A stretch of DNA of 64,000 nt from Ferruginibacter albus (lineage in GTDB: Bacteria; Bacteroidota; Bacteroidia; Chitinophagales; Chitinophagaceae): contig NZ_CP083388.1 in assembly GCF_020042285.1 (NCBI RefSeq), positions 3,436,001 through 3,500,000 on the forward strand, given 5' to 3'. Within the stretch, counting starts at the first letter, position 1. Each line of letters opens with the position of its first letter. Position numbers and translations under genes: made by a program. The notes beneath the pieces are model-generated. The model searched no databases. It was not told where the DNA came from and saw only the letters and a program-made list of their open reading frames with translations. Shown here in pieces: positions 16,030 to 24,469 of this stretch.

Positions 16030-17022
16030 ATGCAGTATAAAAACAATAAAGGATATACCGGCTGGGCACAATTGGCTTTCCTGTTCCTTTTTATTGCAAT
16101 AGGCATTGTATTGTGGCAATTCACGGCTTTTTTTTTAGAAAACAGGTTATTGGGCACCAACGGAGGATCGTATATTGATCGTTCAATAGCCATGTCGCAG
16201 GCATTAATGCGCCCTGAAAATGCTACCTATGCACAATTATTTCAAATAGGAGGCACTTTCTTTCTTTTATTTTTTCCTTCGCTTTTATTTATACTGGTAT
16301 GTTATAAAAAGATGCTGTGGGGTGGATTCAGTAAGCATTTCTCATTTTTACAAGTTGTGATCGCTTTTTTTATTTTCATAACCGCTAATATTTTTGCCAT
16401 TCCTTTTGAAAAAATCAGCAAAATTATATTGGCACACTTTCCATATTGGGATTCATTGGCAAAACAAGCAGAACATTTATATAATGAGCAGGTAACTACT
16501 TTAAGCATACTTAATACCTGGCCGCAGTTTCTTTTGGCCATATTTATTATGGCTTTTCTGCCAGCCTTATTCGAAGAATTTTTTTTTAGAGGAGTCATTC
16601 AGAATTTATTGGTTCGCTGGTTAAAAAAACCTGTAGTTGCAATTGTAATTGCATCGTTACTTTTTAGTCTTATACATGCCTCTTATTATTTATTTATAAG
16701 TCGATTTATTTTGGGGTATGTACTAGGCTTGCTTTTTTATCAATCTAAAAATATATGGGTAAACATATCGGCTCATTTTTTCAATAATTTAATAGTGGTT
16801 ACACAGTTGTTTATCTTGAATATAAGCCATACTGCAGCCAAGCCTGATCTAGATGCAACGAATCCCTCGATACCAGCCTGGTCGCTTATTATTTCATTAC
16901 CTGTTTTAATTGGCTTATTTATCCAGTTTAAAAAAGCAAGCCAATTAAAAAGACAAAACATTGAAGAAGAAGAAAATAAAGAAATCAATCTTGCTAATAC
17001 AACACATCCTGCATGGCATTAA
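16030..17022 (+). CDS. CPBP-family intramembrane glutamic endopeptidase
   Basis: Polytopic membrane protein with about eight hydrophobic segments. Protease motifs: FEEFFFRG (paired Glu plus Arg), SLIHASYY (catalytic His) and AHFFNN, as in Rce1/CAAX-type and bacteriocin-immunity CPBP proteases. The substrate is unknown. The C-terminus is a Glu/Asn-rich cytoplasmic tail. A TTG at 16006 would extend it by eight residues; the ATG at 16030 is preferred. It ends inside the first codons of cdsA (10-bp overlap), suggesting coupled expression with phospholipid synthesis. Confidence 0.85.
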   Translation: MQYKNNKGYTGWAQLAFLFLFIAIGIVLWQFTAFFLENRLLGTNGGSYIDRSIAMSQALMRPENATYAQLFQIGGTFFLLFFPSLLFILVCYKKMLWGGFSKHFSFLQVVIAFFIFITANIFAIPFEKISKIILAHFPYWDSLAKQAEHLYNEQVTTLSILNTWPQFLLAIFIMAFLPALFEEFFFRGVIQNLLVRWLKKPVVAIVIASLLFSLIHASYYLFISRFILGYVLGLLFYQSKNIWVNISAHFFNNLIVVTQLFILNISHTAAKPDLDATNPSIPAWSLIISLPVLIGLFIQFKKASQLKRQNIEEEENKEINLANTTHPAWH

Positions 17023-17717
17023 ATATTCAAACTTTTAAAACCCGTTCACTGACTGCTATTATTTTTGTAATTGTAATGTTAGGCGGATTACTCATAAATC
17101 AATGGGGCTTTATTGCATTGTTTACTATCATTCATTTTGGCTGCTGGTACGAGTTTGTGAAGCTGATGAAAAAGATCAATACAGATAAATACATTGGCAA
17201 TAGCTTTTTAGGACTGACCTATATAACCATACCTGTTTTAATGATGCTTTTTTTGGGTCTTTATAAGCCAAGTTATAGTTATGATAAAGGATATGAATCT
17301 TTTCAATATTCCTATCTTATTCCCTGCGCTATTATATTTTCAATATGGATAAATGACACCATGGCTTACATTGTTGGTTCCTTTATAGGCAAGACCCCTT
17401 TTTCAAAAATATCTCCTAAAAAAACATGGGAAGGAACATTGGGTGGAATTATTTTATGTGTGGTAGTTATCACTTTACTGGGATATGCTTTACCGCTAGC
17501 GCAATCTATAAAACCAATTCACTGGATCGTTATCTCATTGCTGTGCGCCATCGGCGGTACTGCCGGGGATCTGTTGGAAAGCAAAATAAAACGTATGGCT
17601 GATGTAAAAGACAGTGGCTCCATAATGCCCGGCCATGGTGGATTTTTAGACAGATTTGATTCTTTACTAATTGCTACTCCGTTGGTTTGGTTGTATGTGA
17701 ATTTGTTTATGTTTTAA
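17013..17717 (+). CDS. cdsA: Phosphatidate cytidylyltransferase
   Basis: Makes CDP-diacylglycerol, the precursor of phospholipids. Several membrane segments are followed by the C-terminal signature GTAGDLLESKIKRMADVKDSG plus PGHGGFLDRFDS, which holds the metal-binding acidic residues. The SPKKTWEGTLGG motif is also present. 234 residues, somewhat shorter than the common 260-280, with the N-terminal segments reduced. It overlaps the CPBP gene by 10 bp. Confidence 0.93.
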   Translation: MALNIQTFKTRSLTAIIFVIVMLGGLLINQWGFIALFTIIHFGCWYEFVKLMKKINTDKYIGNSFLGLTYITIPVLMMLFLGLYKPSYSYDKGYESFQYSYLIPCAIIFSIWINDTMAYIVGSFIGKTPFSKISPKKTWEGTLGGIILCVVVITLLGYALPLAQSIKPIHWIVISLLCAIGGTAGDLLESKIKRMADVKDSGSIMPGHGGFLDRFDSLLIATPLVWLYVNLFMF

Positions 17718-17812
17718 AGTATTCCTGTTACCTTCTCCGATAACGTTGCCGTACATTCTCATAAAATTTGTCCGGGATATTTTTATATTCGTAACAACTA
17801 AATCGATTGCTT

Positions 17813-19156
17813 ATGTTTTCTCGTAGAAAATTTATTGCTACTGCCGGAACAACGCTTGCCGGCTCTTTATTACTAAAACCTTCTTTAGTAAATGCTGCTG
17901 AATTTTTTAACGGAACTAAAAAAAGATATGCCATGGTTGGCACCGGCGACAGAGGTACCAGCATGTGGGGAAAGGACGTAATGGACGCTTACCCTGACCT
18001 GGTAGAGTTTGTAGGGCTCTGTGATAAAAACAAAGGACGTGTTGAATATGCAAAAAAATATATGGGTGTGAGTTGTCCAACGTTTACAGATTTTGATGAG
18101 ATGATGAAAACTACCAAGCCCGATATTTTAATTGTAACCACTATGTGCTCCACACACGATCAATTTATAATTCGTGGGATGGAATTGGGTGCGGATATCA
18201 TTACTGAAAAACCGATGACAACGGATGAAACAAAATGCCAGGCAATACTCGATGCAGAAAAACGTACCGGCAAAAAAGTTACGGTAACATTTAATTATCG
18301 CTATTCTCCGCATCGTGCTAAAATATGGGAGTTGTTACGAGCAGGAGCTATTGGCAAGATGACATCAGTAGATTTTCATTGGTATCTCGATATTCATCAC
18401 GGAGCAGATTATTTCCGTCGCTGGCACCGTTTGCGTGAAAACAGCGGAACATTGTTAGTACATAAAGCCACTCATCATTTCGATCTGCTGAATTGGTGGA
18501 TCGACTCCGATCCTGTTGAAGTTTTTGGTTTTGGCGACCTGGAATTTTATGGAAAGAATCACTCTTTCCGATCTACCAATTGTCGTCCGTGCACCTATAA
18601 AGATCAGTGTAAATTTTATTTTGATGTTTCTAAAAAGCAGCGTTACGTTGACCTGTACGTAAATAACGAACAATACGATGGCTATTTGCGTGATGGTTGT
18701 GTATGGAAAGAAGACATCAATATTTTTGACAAGATGAACGCTTCGATAAAATATGCCAATAATGTTGAAGTAAGTTATTCATTAACTACCTACTCTCCAT
18801 ATGAAGGTTATCGCATTGCATTCAATGGTACAGAAGGCAGGCTGGAAGCATGGATCAAAGAAAGTAACCCGCCGGAAGAACAGGATTATGATGAGATAAT
18901 GATCACTAAGAATTTTCAGAAGCCCGAGTTTATTCGTGTACCGAAAGGTGGTGGCGGACATGCTGGTGGAGATAAGCTTTTAAAAGATAAAGTATTTGGT
19001 GTTGACAAATCAGATGCATTGCGACAAACAGCCGGAACAAGAGATGGCGCTTTATCCTGTTTGATCGGAATTGCCACACGCAAAAGTATTGACAGTGGTA
19101 AGCCGGTGCGTATTGAAGACTTGACAACGATCAAGCCGCAGGAGAAAAAAATGTAA
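17813..19156 (+). CDS. Tat-exported Gfo/Idh/MocA-family oxidoreductase
   Basis: Begins MFSRRKFIATAG, a twin-arginine signal followed by a hydrophobic stretch, so the folded protein is probably exported with its cofactor. The Rossmann motif (VGTGDRGTSMW, about 44-54), the EKPMTT motif typical of this family and a C-terminal substrate domain follow. Such proteins oxidise or epimerise sugars and inositols with NAD(P). Cysteines in NCRPCTYKDQCKFYF are notable for a possible metal or disulfide role (inference). About 447 residues. The first start-like codon is a TTG at 17807; the ATG at 17813 is used. A terminator follows. Confidence 0.88.
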   Translation: MFSRRKFIATAGTTLAGSLLLKPSLVNAAEFFNGTKKRYAMVGTGDRGTSMWGKDVMDAYPDLVEFVGLCDKNKGRVEYAKKYMGVSCPTFTDFDEMMKTTKPDILIVTTMCSTHDQFIIRGMELGADIITEKPMTTDETKCQAILDAEKRTGKKVTVTFNYRYSPHRAKIWELLRAGAIGKMTSVDFHWYLDIHHGADYFRRWHRLRENSGTLLVHKATHHFDLLNWWIDSDPVEVFGFGDLEFYGKNHSFRSTNCRPCTYKDQCKFYFDVSKKQRYVDLYVNNEQYDGYLRDGCVWKEDINIFDKMNASIKYANNVEVSYSLTTYSPYEGYRIAFNGTEGRLEAWIKESNPPEEQDYDEIMITKNFQKPEFIRVPKGGGGHAGGDKLLKDKVFGVDKSDALRQTAGTRDGALSCLIGIATRKSIDSGKPVRIEDLTTIKPQEKKM

Positions 19157-19195
19157 AATAGAAGAATAACAAAGTATTATTCTTCTATTCTTTCT
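19157..19195. terminator. Bidirectional terminator
   Basis: Perfect 13-bp stem (19157-19169 with 19177-19189) around a 7-nt loop, followed by CTTTCT on the plus strand and an A/T-rich tail on the minus strand. It separates two convergent genes. Confidence 0.8.
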
Positions 19196-19225
19196 AAGAA
19201 GTAATGTTCTACTAAATTACAGATC

Positions 19226-19666
19226 TTAGTTTTCAATTGGCTTATGTGTACTTACTGCTATTCTGTTCCAGGCATTTATTACAATGACCAACATGATTAT
19301 TTCGCCAATTGTTTCAGCGCTGAAAAATTTTTCCGCCTGTTTATAAGTAGCATCTGTAACGCCTTTTTTACTAATAACGGTTACTTCTTCTGTAAGCGCT
19401 AACATTGCTTTTTCTTCTTCTGTAAAAAGGTCCGTTTCTCTCCAGGCGCTTAACAAGAATAAGCGTTGCTGAGTTTCTCCGCTTTTTAATGCATCTTTCC
19501 TGTGCATATTAATGCAAAATGCACAGGAGTTAATTTGCGAAGCTCTCACCATTATCAAATGTTTTTGAATAGTTGTCAAGGAAGACCTGTGTACTATGCC
19601 CGACAAGCCATATAATGCTTTCCACGCATCAGGCTGCGTTTGTTCAATATTTACTCTTTGTTCCAT
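19226..19666 (-). CDS. Carboxymuconolactone decarboxylase / AhpD-like protein
   Basis: 146 residues with the CMD-domain active-site pattern SCAFCINMH (Cys48, Cys51, His55), as in AhpD-like alkylhydroperoxidases that act in peroxide defence. The flanking helices (LTTIQKHLIMVRASQ and LTEEEKAMLALTE-like) are typical. It sits directly beside a Crp-family regulator on the same strand, a pairing often seen for this family, suggesting local control. A TAnnTTTG element lies 19 bp upstream. Confidence 0.87.
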   Translation of the reverse strand: MEQRVNIEQTQPDAWKALYGLSGIVHRSSLTTIQKHLIMVRASQINSCAFCINMHRKDALKSGETQQRLFLLSAWRETDLFTEEEKAMLALTEEVTVISKKGVTDATYKQAEKFFSAETIGEIIMLVIVINAWNRIAVSTHKPIEN

Positions 19667-19685
19667 TTTATTGATTTTTATGGAG

Positions 19686-19693
19686 CAAAGCTA
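19686..19693 (-). promoter_or_regulatory. -7 promoter element of the CMD gene
   Basis: Reads TAGCTTTG on the minus strand. A TTG about 16-17 bp further upstream could be the -33 element. The predicted leader is about 12 nt. Confidence 0.5.
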
Positions 19694-19726
19694 TTGTGCA
19701 CCTATAATGCAATTGCTTAAACAGGT

Positions 19727-20302
19727 TTAAGAAATTCGTTTGTTTCTTATTTCACTTAAATATTCGGGAGTAAATCCTAAGTAAGAAGCCAGCAGGTACT
19801 GAGGTATGCGTTGTACAAATTCAGGAAAGGATCTGCTGAAGTCATTATAGAGCTCTTCTCTTGAAAGGTCATACAGGAATTTAATTCTAAACTGAAATGC
19901 CGAATGTGCTCTTTGATGAATTAAACGAAAGTAACGTTCCATTTGCGGAAAACGTTGCAGCAACTCTTCCTGCCTCGAAAAATCAAGCGTTATTATTTCA
20001 CACTTTTCAACTGCCTGTATATAAAAACCGGAAGGTTGCTGAGAAGAGAAAGAGGTGTAATCTGCCAGCCACCAGTTTTCTAATGCAAATTGTATGGTTT
20101 GTTCTATTCCTTTGTCATTAATAAAGAACATACGTAAGCAACCCTTGCTTACAAAATAATTGCTCTTGCAAATCTTACCCTCTGTTAATAAATTTTGTTT
20201 TTTGGAAACATTGATGATAGTGAAGTATTCTAACACTTCTGCATAATCCTTTTCATCGATCTCAACAAAGCGGGCGATATGATCCTTTAATTTTTGAAAC
20301 AT
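19727..20302 (-). CDS. Crp/Fnr-family transcriptional regulator
   Basis: 191 residues. A cyclic-nucleotide-binding-like beta-roll spans about residues 10-125, with LLTEGKICKSNYFVSKGCLRMF and GIEQTIQFALENWW. A C-terminal winged helix includes VQRIPQYLLASYLGFTPEYLSEIRNK. The arginine-serine phosphate-binding pair of true cAMP receptors is not evident, so the ligand is unknown. This subfamily is common in Bacteroidota next to small oxidoreductase genes. It is 14 bp downstream of the TlpA-like gene and 60 bp before the CMD gene on the same strand. Confidence 0.88.
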   Translation of the reverse strand: MFQKLKDHIARFVEIDEKDYAEVLEYFTIINVSKKQNLLTEGKICKSNYFVSKGCLRMFFINDKGIEQTIQFALENWWLADYTSFSSQQPSGFYIQAVEKCEIITLDFSRQEELLQRFPQMERYFRLIHQRAHSAFQFRIKFLYDLSREELYNDFSRSFPEFVQRIPQYLLASYLGFTPEYLSEIRNKRIS

Positions 20303-20316
20303 TGCAGAAAACTAAA

Positions 20317-21447
20317 TTATTTTATAACCTCTGCCAGCTTCATCTCCAGTTCTTTTCCTGTTAAGCCTACCGCAATAATTTTTCCTTCCGGGCTCACCAA
20401 AACATTATACGGGATAGCATTAAATCCATATAAGCTCACGGCTTTACTGCTCCAGTTTTGCAGATCGCTGATATGCGTCCACGTTAGTTTATCTGCATTA
20501 ATAGCATGTATCCATGCCTGCTTATCCTGGTCCAGCGATACCCCTAATACGGTAAAGCCTTTATCTTTATATTCATTATACGCTTTTACTACATTAGGAT
20601 TTTCGCCACGACAAGGTCTGCACCAGCTTGCCCAAAAGTCTACCAGTACATATTTGCCACGCAGACTGCTTAAAGAAAATACTTTCCCGCTTGTATCAGG
20701 CAGGCTGATATTAGGAGCTATGCCACCGATATGAGGTGTTCTGTTGTATTGATCTATCAGTTGCCTGTATTGCTCCGCAATGGAAGTAACAGTAACATTT
20801 TTAGGAAAATGCCTTCCCATATTAACAACAGATTTTGCCAGATCATTAGGATCAAAATGACCAGTATAGCCTAATGCATATACTGCATTTATGGGATCGG
20901 AAACAGAATCAATAAAAGAGATCACATATTCCTTGTAGGCGTTATTTTTTTCATCGAAATTTTTTGATGCGACAGCAACAGCACTATCAGATGCGTTTTG
21001 TGTCTTTAATTGATGCACTTGTCCGTCTGCATCTTCCAACGCATTTCTAAACGAGTTTGATTTAATAAAGAAATTTTTCAAGATAGAATTGGCGTAAGAA
21101 CCGAACGAAGTATTTTCAACAGTAGGATTATTATAATCTGTGGTAAAAACAATATTATTCGTATCGTTAATAAAAACAAAACCGTTGTTGTTCCTATTGT
21201 TTTCCAGCCGAATACGATACAAGCCTTCTTCCTGTGCCAATGCCGACAAACTGAATTTGCCATTTTTTATTTCAGCAGTATCTAGCACTTCCGGGTTTTG
21301 CTGGCTAAAAAATAATTGCTCGATATAAATTTTTTGATCTGGAGCGTTCTTTATTTCCCCTGTAATAGTGAGTTGTTGCTTACCTGATTTGCTTTTGCAG
21401 GATGACAGACAAAAGACGATCATCGCAAGCGTTAGAAGTTGTTTCAT
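20317..21447 (-). CDS. TlpA-like thiol-disulfide oxidoreductase lipoprotein with N-terminal DUF4369-type domain
   Basis: Lipobox LSSC with Cys17. A beta-rich N-terminal domain of about 100 residues resembles DUF4369. A helical middle follows, then a thioredoxin/AhpC-TSA domain (about 240-376) with WCRPC (Cys276, Cys279). Both redox cysteines are present. Such proteins reduce or isomerise disulfides in the periplasm; the precise partner is unknown. 376 residues, single gene with an AT-rich palindromic region upstream. Confidence 0.88.
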   Translation of the reverse strand: MKQLLTLAMIVFCLSSCKSKSGKQQLTITGEIKNAPDQKIYIEQLFFSQQNPEVLDTAEIKNGKFSLSALAQEEGLYRIRLENNRNNNGFVFINDTNNIVFTTDYNNPTVENTSFGSYANSILKNFFIKSNSFRNALEDADGQVHQLKTQNASDSAVAVASKNFDEKNNAYKEYVISFIDSVSDPINAVYALGYTGHFDPNDLAKSVVNMGRHFPKNVTVTSIAEQYRQLIDQYNRTPHIGGIAPNISLPDTSGKVFSLSSLRGKYVLVDFWASWCRPCRGENPNVVKAYNEYKDKGFTVLGVSLDQDKQAWIHAINADKLTWTHISDLQNWSSKAVSLYGFNAIPYNVLVSPEGKIIAVGLTGKELEMKLAEVIK

Positions 21448-21454
21448 TACACTA

Positions 21455-21540
21455 ATTTATTGTGAACAGTGAATGGTCAATAGTGAAAATATGAAGACCA
21501 AAATAATTGTAACAAAGATTGGCAATTCATTATTGACTAT
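21455..21540. repeat. Degenerate intergenic palindrome
   Basis: TGGTCAATAGTGAA on the left pairs imperfectly with TTCATTATTGACTATCCA on the right. It lies between gatB and the TlpA-like gene. It resembles the element at 7593-7668 in style only. Confidence 0.45.
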
Positions 21541-21544
21541 CCAC

Positions 21545-22990
21545 TTAATTTAATTTCTCTGCCAGTAATTTATTTACCAACTGCATGTCGGCTTTACCTT
21601 TGCTGATCTTTTTTACTTCGCCGGCAAATAAACCGATCAATCCTTTTTTACCACTTTTATATTCTTTTACTTTATCAGGCATTTTGGCAATTACTTCATC
21701 TACCCAAACAGCAAGGTTATCAGCGTTGCTATCTTGTATAAGATTTAATTCGGTAGCTATTTGCAACGGCTCTTTGTTCGTTTCTTTCAGCAATGCTTCA
21801 AATATTCGGGTAGAAGCAATATTGAAGTTTACTTTTCCATCATCGATCAACTGTACCAATGCCGCAATTTGTTGCGGTTTTAACGCAAAGCCATTCAGTT
21901 CTATGTTGTGATGATTGAGATAAGACTTTACAGGTCCGATCAGCCAGTTCACTACTGCTTTATAATGATTGCTGTGCTTGATCGTTGCTTCAAAATAATC
22001 TACCATTGTTTTATCCTGGCAGATCATTTGTGCATCATAATCCGACAATTGAAAAACATCTTTATATTTTTTCTCCAATGCTTCGGGCAATGCCGGTAAT
22101 GATTCTTTTACCTGCTGTAAAAATTCATCAGTAATATTGAACGGAGTCAGATCCGGCTCGGGGAAATAACGGTAATCATCTGCTTCTTCTTTGCTGCGTA
22201 AAGAGAACGTAGTATTGTTATCTGCATCAAAGCTTCTTGTTTCCTGTATTACTTTATTACCGCTTTCAACAATTTCTATCAGTCGTTTTATTTCAATATC
22301 AATGGCACGTTTTACATTACGGATGCTGTTCAAGTTCTTTACTTCTACTCTTGTTCCCAATTTAATATCGCCTTTTAAACGAACAGAAACGTTGGCATCG
22401 CAACGCAGACTGCCTTCTTCCATATTACCATCACATACTTCTACCCAACGCACGAGCTTTCTTAACTCCGTTAAATAAGCAAAAGCTTCATCGCTGCTAT
22501 GCAGATCGGGTTCAGAAACTATTTCCAATAAAGGAACTCCTGCACGGTTCAAATCGATGGCAGTAAAATTTTCATCTACATCATGCAGGCTTTTACCGGC
22601 ATCTTCTTCAATATGTATTCTGTTTAGTCGAATGTTTCTTTCTGTATCTTCTACCTTGATCTTTACATGTCCGTTCTTACAAATAGGTGTAGTATGCTGA
22701 CTAACCTGGTAACCTTTCGGCAGATCAGGATAGAAATAATTTTTACGTGCAAAATAGTTTTGCTGTTCAATATCGCAGCGCAAGGTTAAGCCCAACTTAA
22801 TGGCGTGTTCAATTGCCTGTTTATTCATCATCGGCAAAGTGCCGGGGTGCGCCAATGTTATGGGGCTTATATGTGTGTTGGGATCTCCGCCAAAAGCAGC
22901 GCTGTCGCCGCAGAAGAGTTTACTTTTTGTAAGTAGCTGGGCATGTACTTCCAGCCCTATTACCGCTTCGTATTTATCGTATTGTATCAC
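21545..22990 (-). CDS. gatB: Asp-tRNA(Asn)/Glu-tRNA(Gln) amidotransferase subunit B
   Basis: Kinase-like subunit of GatCAB, which amidates misacylated tRNA. Motifs: YEAVIGLEVHAQL at the N-terminus, YPDLPKGYQVSQ, NRIHIEEDAGKS, NLNSIRNVKRAI and a YqeY-like C-terminal helical domain. From the GTG at 22990 the protein has about 481 residues, the normal length. Upstream in-frame ATGs add a basic, non-conserved 40-residue extension that runs through the promoter -7 box, so GTG is preferred. gatA and gatC are not in the window. Confidence 0.94.
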   Translation of the reverse strand: MIQYDKYEAVIGLEVHAQLLTKSKLFCGDSAAFGGDPNTHISPITLAHPGTLPMMNKQAIEHAIKLGLTLRCDIEQQNYFARKNYFYPDLPKGYQVSQHTTPICKNGHVKIKVEDTERNIRLNRIHIEEDAGKSLHDVDENFTAIDLNRAGVPLLEIVSEPDLHSSDEAFAYLTELRKLVRWVEVCDGNMEEGSLRCDANVSVRLKGDIKLGTRVEVKNLNSIRNVKRAIDIEIKRLIEIVESGNKVIQETRSFDADNNTTFSLRSKEEADDYRYFPEPDLTPFNITDEFLQQVKESLPALPEALEKKYKDVFQLSDYDAQMICQDKTMVDYFEATIKHSNHYKAVVNWLIGPVKSYLNHHNIELNGFALKPQQIAALVQLIDDGKVNFNIASTRIFEALLKETNKEPLQIATELNLIQDSNADNLAVWVDEVIAKMPDKVKEYKSGKKGLIGLFAGEVKKISKGKADMQLVNKLLAEKLN

Positions 22991-22994
22991 GGCG

Positions 22995-23002
22995 CAAAGG
23001 TA
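22995..23002 (-). promoter_or_regulatory. -7 promoter element of gatB
   Basis: Reads TACCTTTG on the minus strand and ends 4 bp before the GTG start. It supports GTG at 22990 as the true, leaderless start. Confidence 0.62.
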
Positions 23003-23142
23003 AGCAATGAGGTATACAATTTCAGGCAAATTATAGCAATACAAATGATTCGCCTCTACAACCGGCGGGCTACGTAACCGCAACGGCGTTGATTTTACTT
23101 TTTGTTTCAAGACAAAAAGTTAAATGAAACCCTAAAGCAAAG

Positions 23143-23168
23143 AAAAAAGGCACCAGAGAACTGATGCC
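23143..23168 (-). terminator. Terminator of the PDZ-protein gene
   Basis: On the minus strand GGCATCAG-TTCT-CTGGTGCC (one T-G wobble) is followed by six T. It lies about 80 bp after the PDZ gene and just before gatB. Confidence 0.85.
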
Positions 23169-23247
23169 TGTATTATTCGCAAAGTTTGACAACCTTTAAA
23201 AATTATTAATAACGTAAAACAAAGCCAGGTTGCCAAACATAACGAGC

Positions 23248-24267
23248 TTATAAATTCGCCGTTTTTAGTTTACGTGGGATTTTTACGTCGAAGCTTATTT
23301 CTTTACCGCTTCGATTAATTTTAATATTGTAAGACATTTTCCCTTCTTCTGGATGTAACTGCTCTCTTGCCTCGTCGGTATTATCAATTTTTTCACCATC
23401 TATCTCCGTGATGATATCATCTTTTTTAATGCCTGCATTAGCAGCGGCAGAGCTATCTTCTACATTGATCACTTTTACCTTTCCATCTTCTGTGTCCTGA
23501 ATTTTTATGCCGATCTTTTTACGTTGTGGCATCCCCATATCAGCCATATCGGGCATATCAGGCATATAAGGAATATCGTTTTCATCCATTTCATCCGGCG
23601 ATGGTATGGAGAACGAACGCATCATCGGTGCATCAAAAGTAATGGTACGTGTTATTTTTTCTTTGTGTTCACCCAATTTGATCTTCATTGAATTTTCCTT
23701 ACCTCCTCTTTTGTAATAAACTTTTATTTCCTGTTGTGGTTTTTTAGACCTGATAACAGATGATAATGTTTCAGGATTACTGATATAGTCATCATCCACT
23801 TTAGTAATGATGTCACCTTCTTTCAACCCTGCTTTTTCTGCAGCGCCGGAAGGTACCAGCTCATCGATCTTTACACCGTCTTTTACTTTATCAGTAGTTA
23901 CTCCTAAAAAAGGATAGGAAGATGCTTTACCCAGTTGGTCATACATGTTCTTTAATCCCCAATCGCCACCATTCATGTTATTGAAATCGAGTGTCATGTT
24001 TCCATCACGTACCATCATTTTGCGCTTATTGATAGTAACATCTGCATCTTTAAAATCAGAAAGCGGTTTTCCATTAACTGTAATAGAATCGCCGTTGATC
24101 TGAACAGTTATGTTCATTTGCTTATCACCTTTATTGCAGATAACAATTTCTTCGCCGTGCTTATTTTTCGCCGGAGGTGGCGGAGCAGGTGCATCCGGTG
24201 GTGTATCCTGACCAAATAAGAACTGGCTGAAACCTATAATACACAAGCTTAATAATAACTTTCTCAT
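23248..24267 (-). CDS. Exported protein with two PDZ domains
   Basis: The signal peptide ends FLFGQ, followed by a Pro-rich linker (PPDAPAPPPP). PDZ domain 1 (about 118-205, with PFLGV and SGAAEKAGLKEGDIITKVDD) and PDZ domain 2 (about 250-335, with IGIKIQ and AAANAGIKKDDIITEIDGEKI) are separated by a Met/Pro/Asp-rich stretch (repeats of M-P-D-M). No protease catalytic motif is seen, so this is a scaffold or substrate-binding protein in the periplasm rather than a DegP-type protease. About 339 residues. Confidence 0.87.
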   Translation of the reverse strand: MRKLLLSLCIIGFSQFLFGQDTPPDAPAPPPPAKNKHGEEIVICNKGDKQMNITVQINGDSITVNGKPLSDFKDADVTINKRKMMVRDGNMTLDFNNMNGGDWGLKNMYDQLGKASSYPFLGVTTDKVKDGVKIDELVPSGAAEKAGLKEGDIITKVDDDYISNPETLSSVIRSKKPQQEIKVYYKRGGKENSMKIKLGEHKEKITRTITFDAPMMRSFSIPSPDEMDENDIPYMPDMPDMADMGMPQRKKIGIKIQDTEDGKVKVINVEDSSAAANAGIKKDDIITEIDGEKIDNTDEAREQLHPEEGKMSYNIKINRSGKEISFDVKIPRKLKTANL

Positions 24268-24302
24268 ATCTTATGATTTAATGTACGAAGAATTTAGTAG
24301 TT

Positions 24303-24310
24303 CAAAAATA
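24303..24310 (-). promoter_or_regulatory. -7 promoter element of the PDZ-protein gene
   Basis: Reads TATTTTTG on the minus strand, with a predicted leader of about 30 nt to the ATG at 24267. Confidence 0.45.
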
Positions 24311-24382
24311 GAAATAAATTTTGAATTACGAAATGTTTCGGAAATAAAATATTTGCTTTAACAAAATTTTAGAGAGAGAATA

Positions 24383-24466
24383 TTTCACACAACGAAACAA
24401 AGAATACTAAGTGCACAAAGAAATAATCGTTGTTACGTTGTATTCATTGCGCACTTTGTGTGAAAC
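24383..24466. repeat. Intergenic palindrome, family 1 copy B
   Basis: TTTCACACAACGAAACAAAG at the left end and CACTTTGTGTGAAAC at the right. The inverted form of this sequence lies at 27203-27286 on the other side of alaS. Confidence 0.8.
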
Positions 24467-24469
24467 ACC

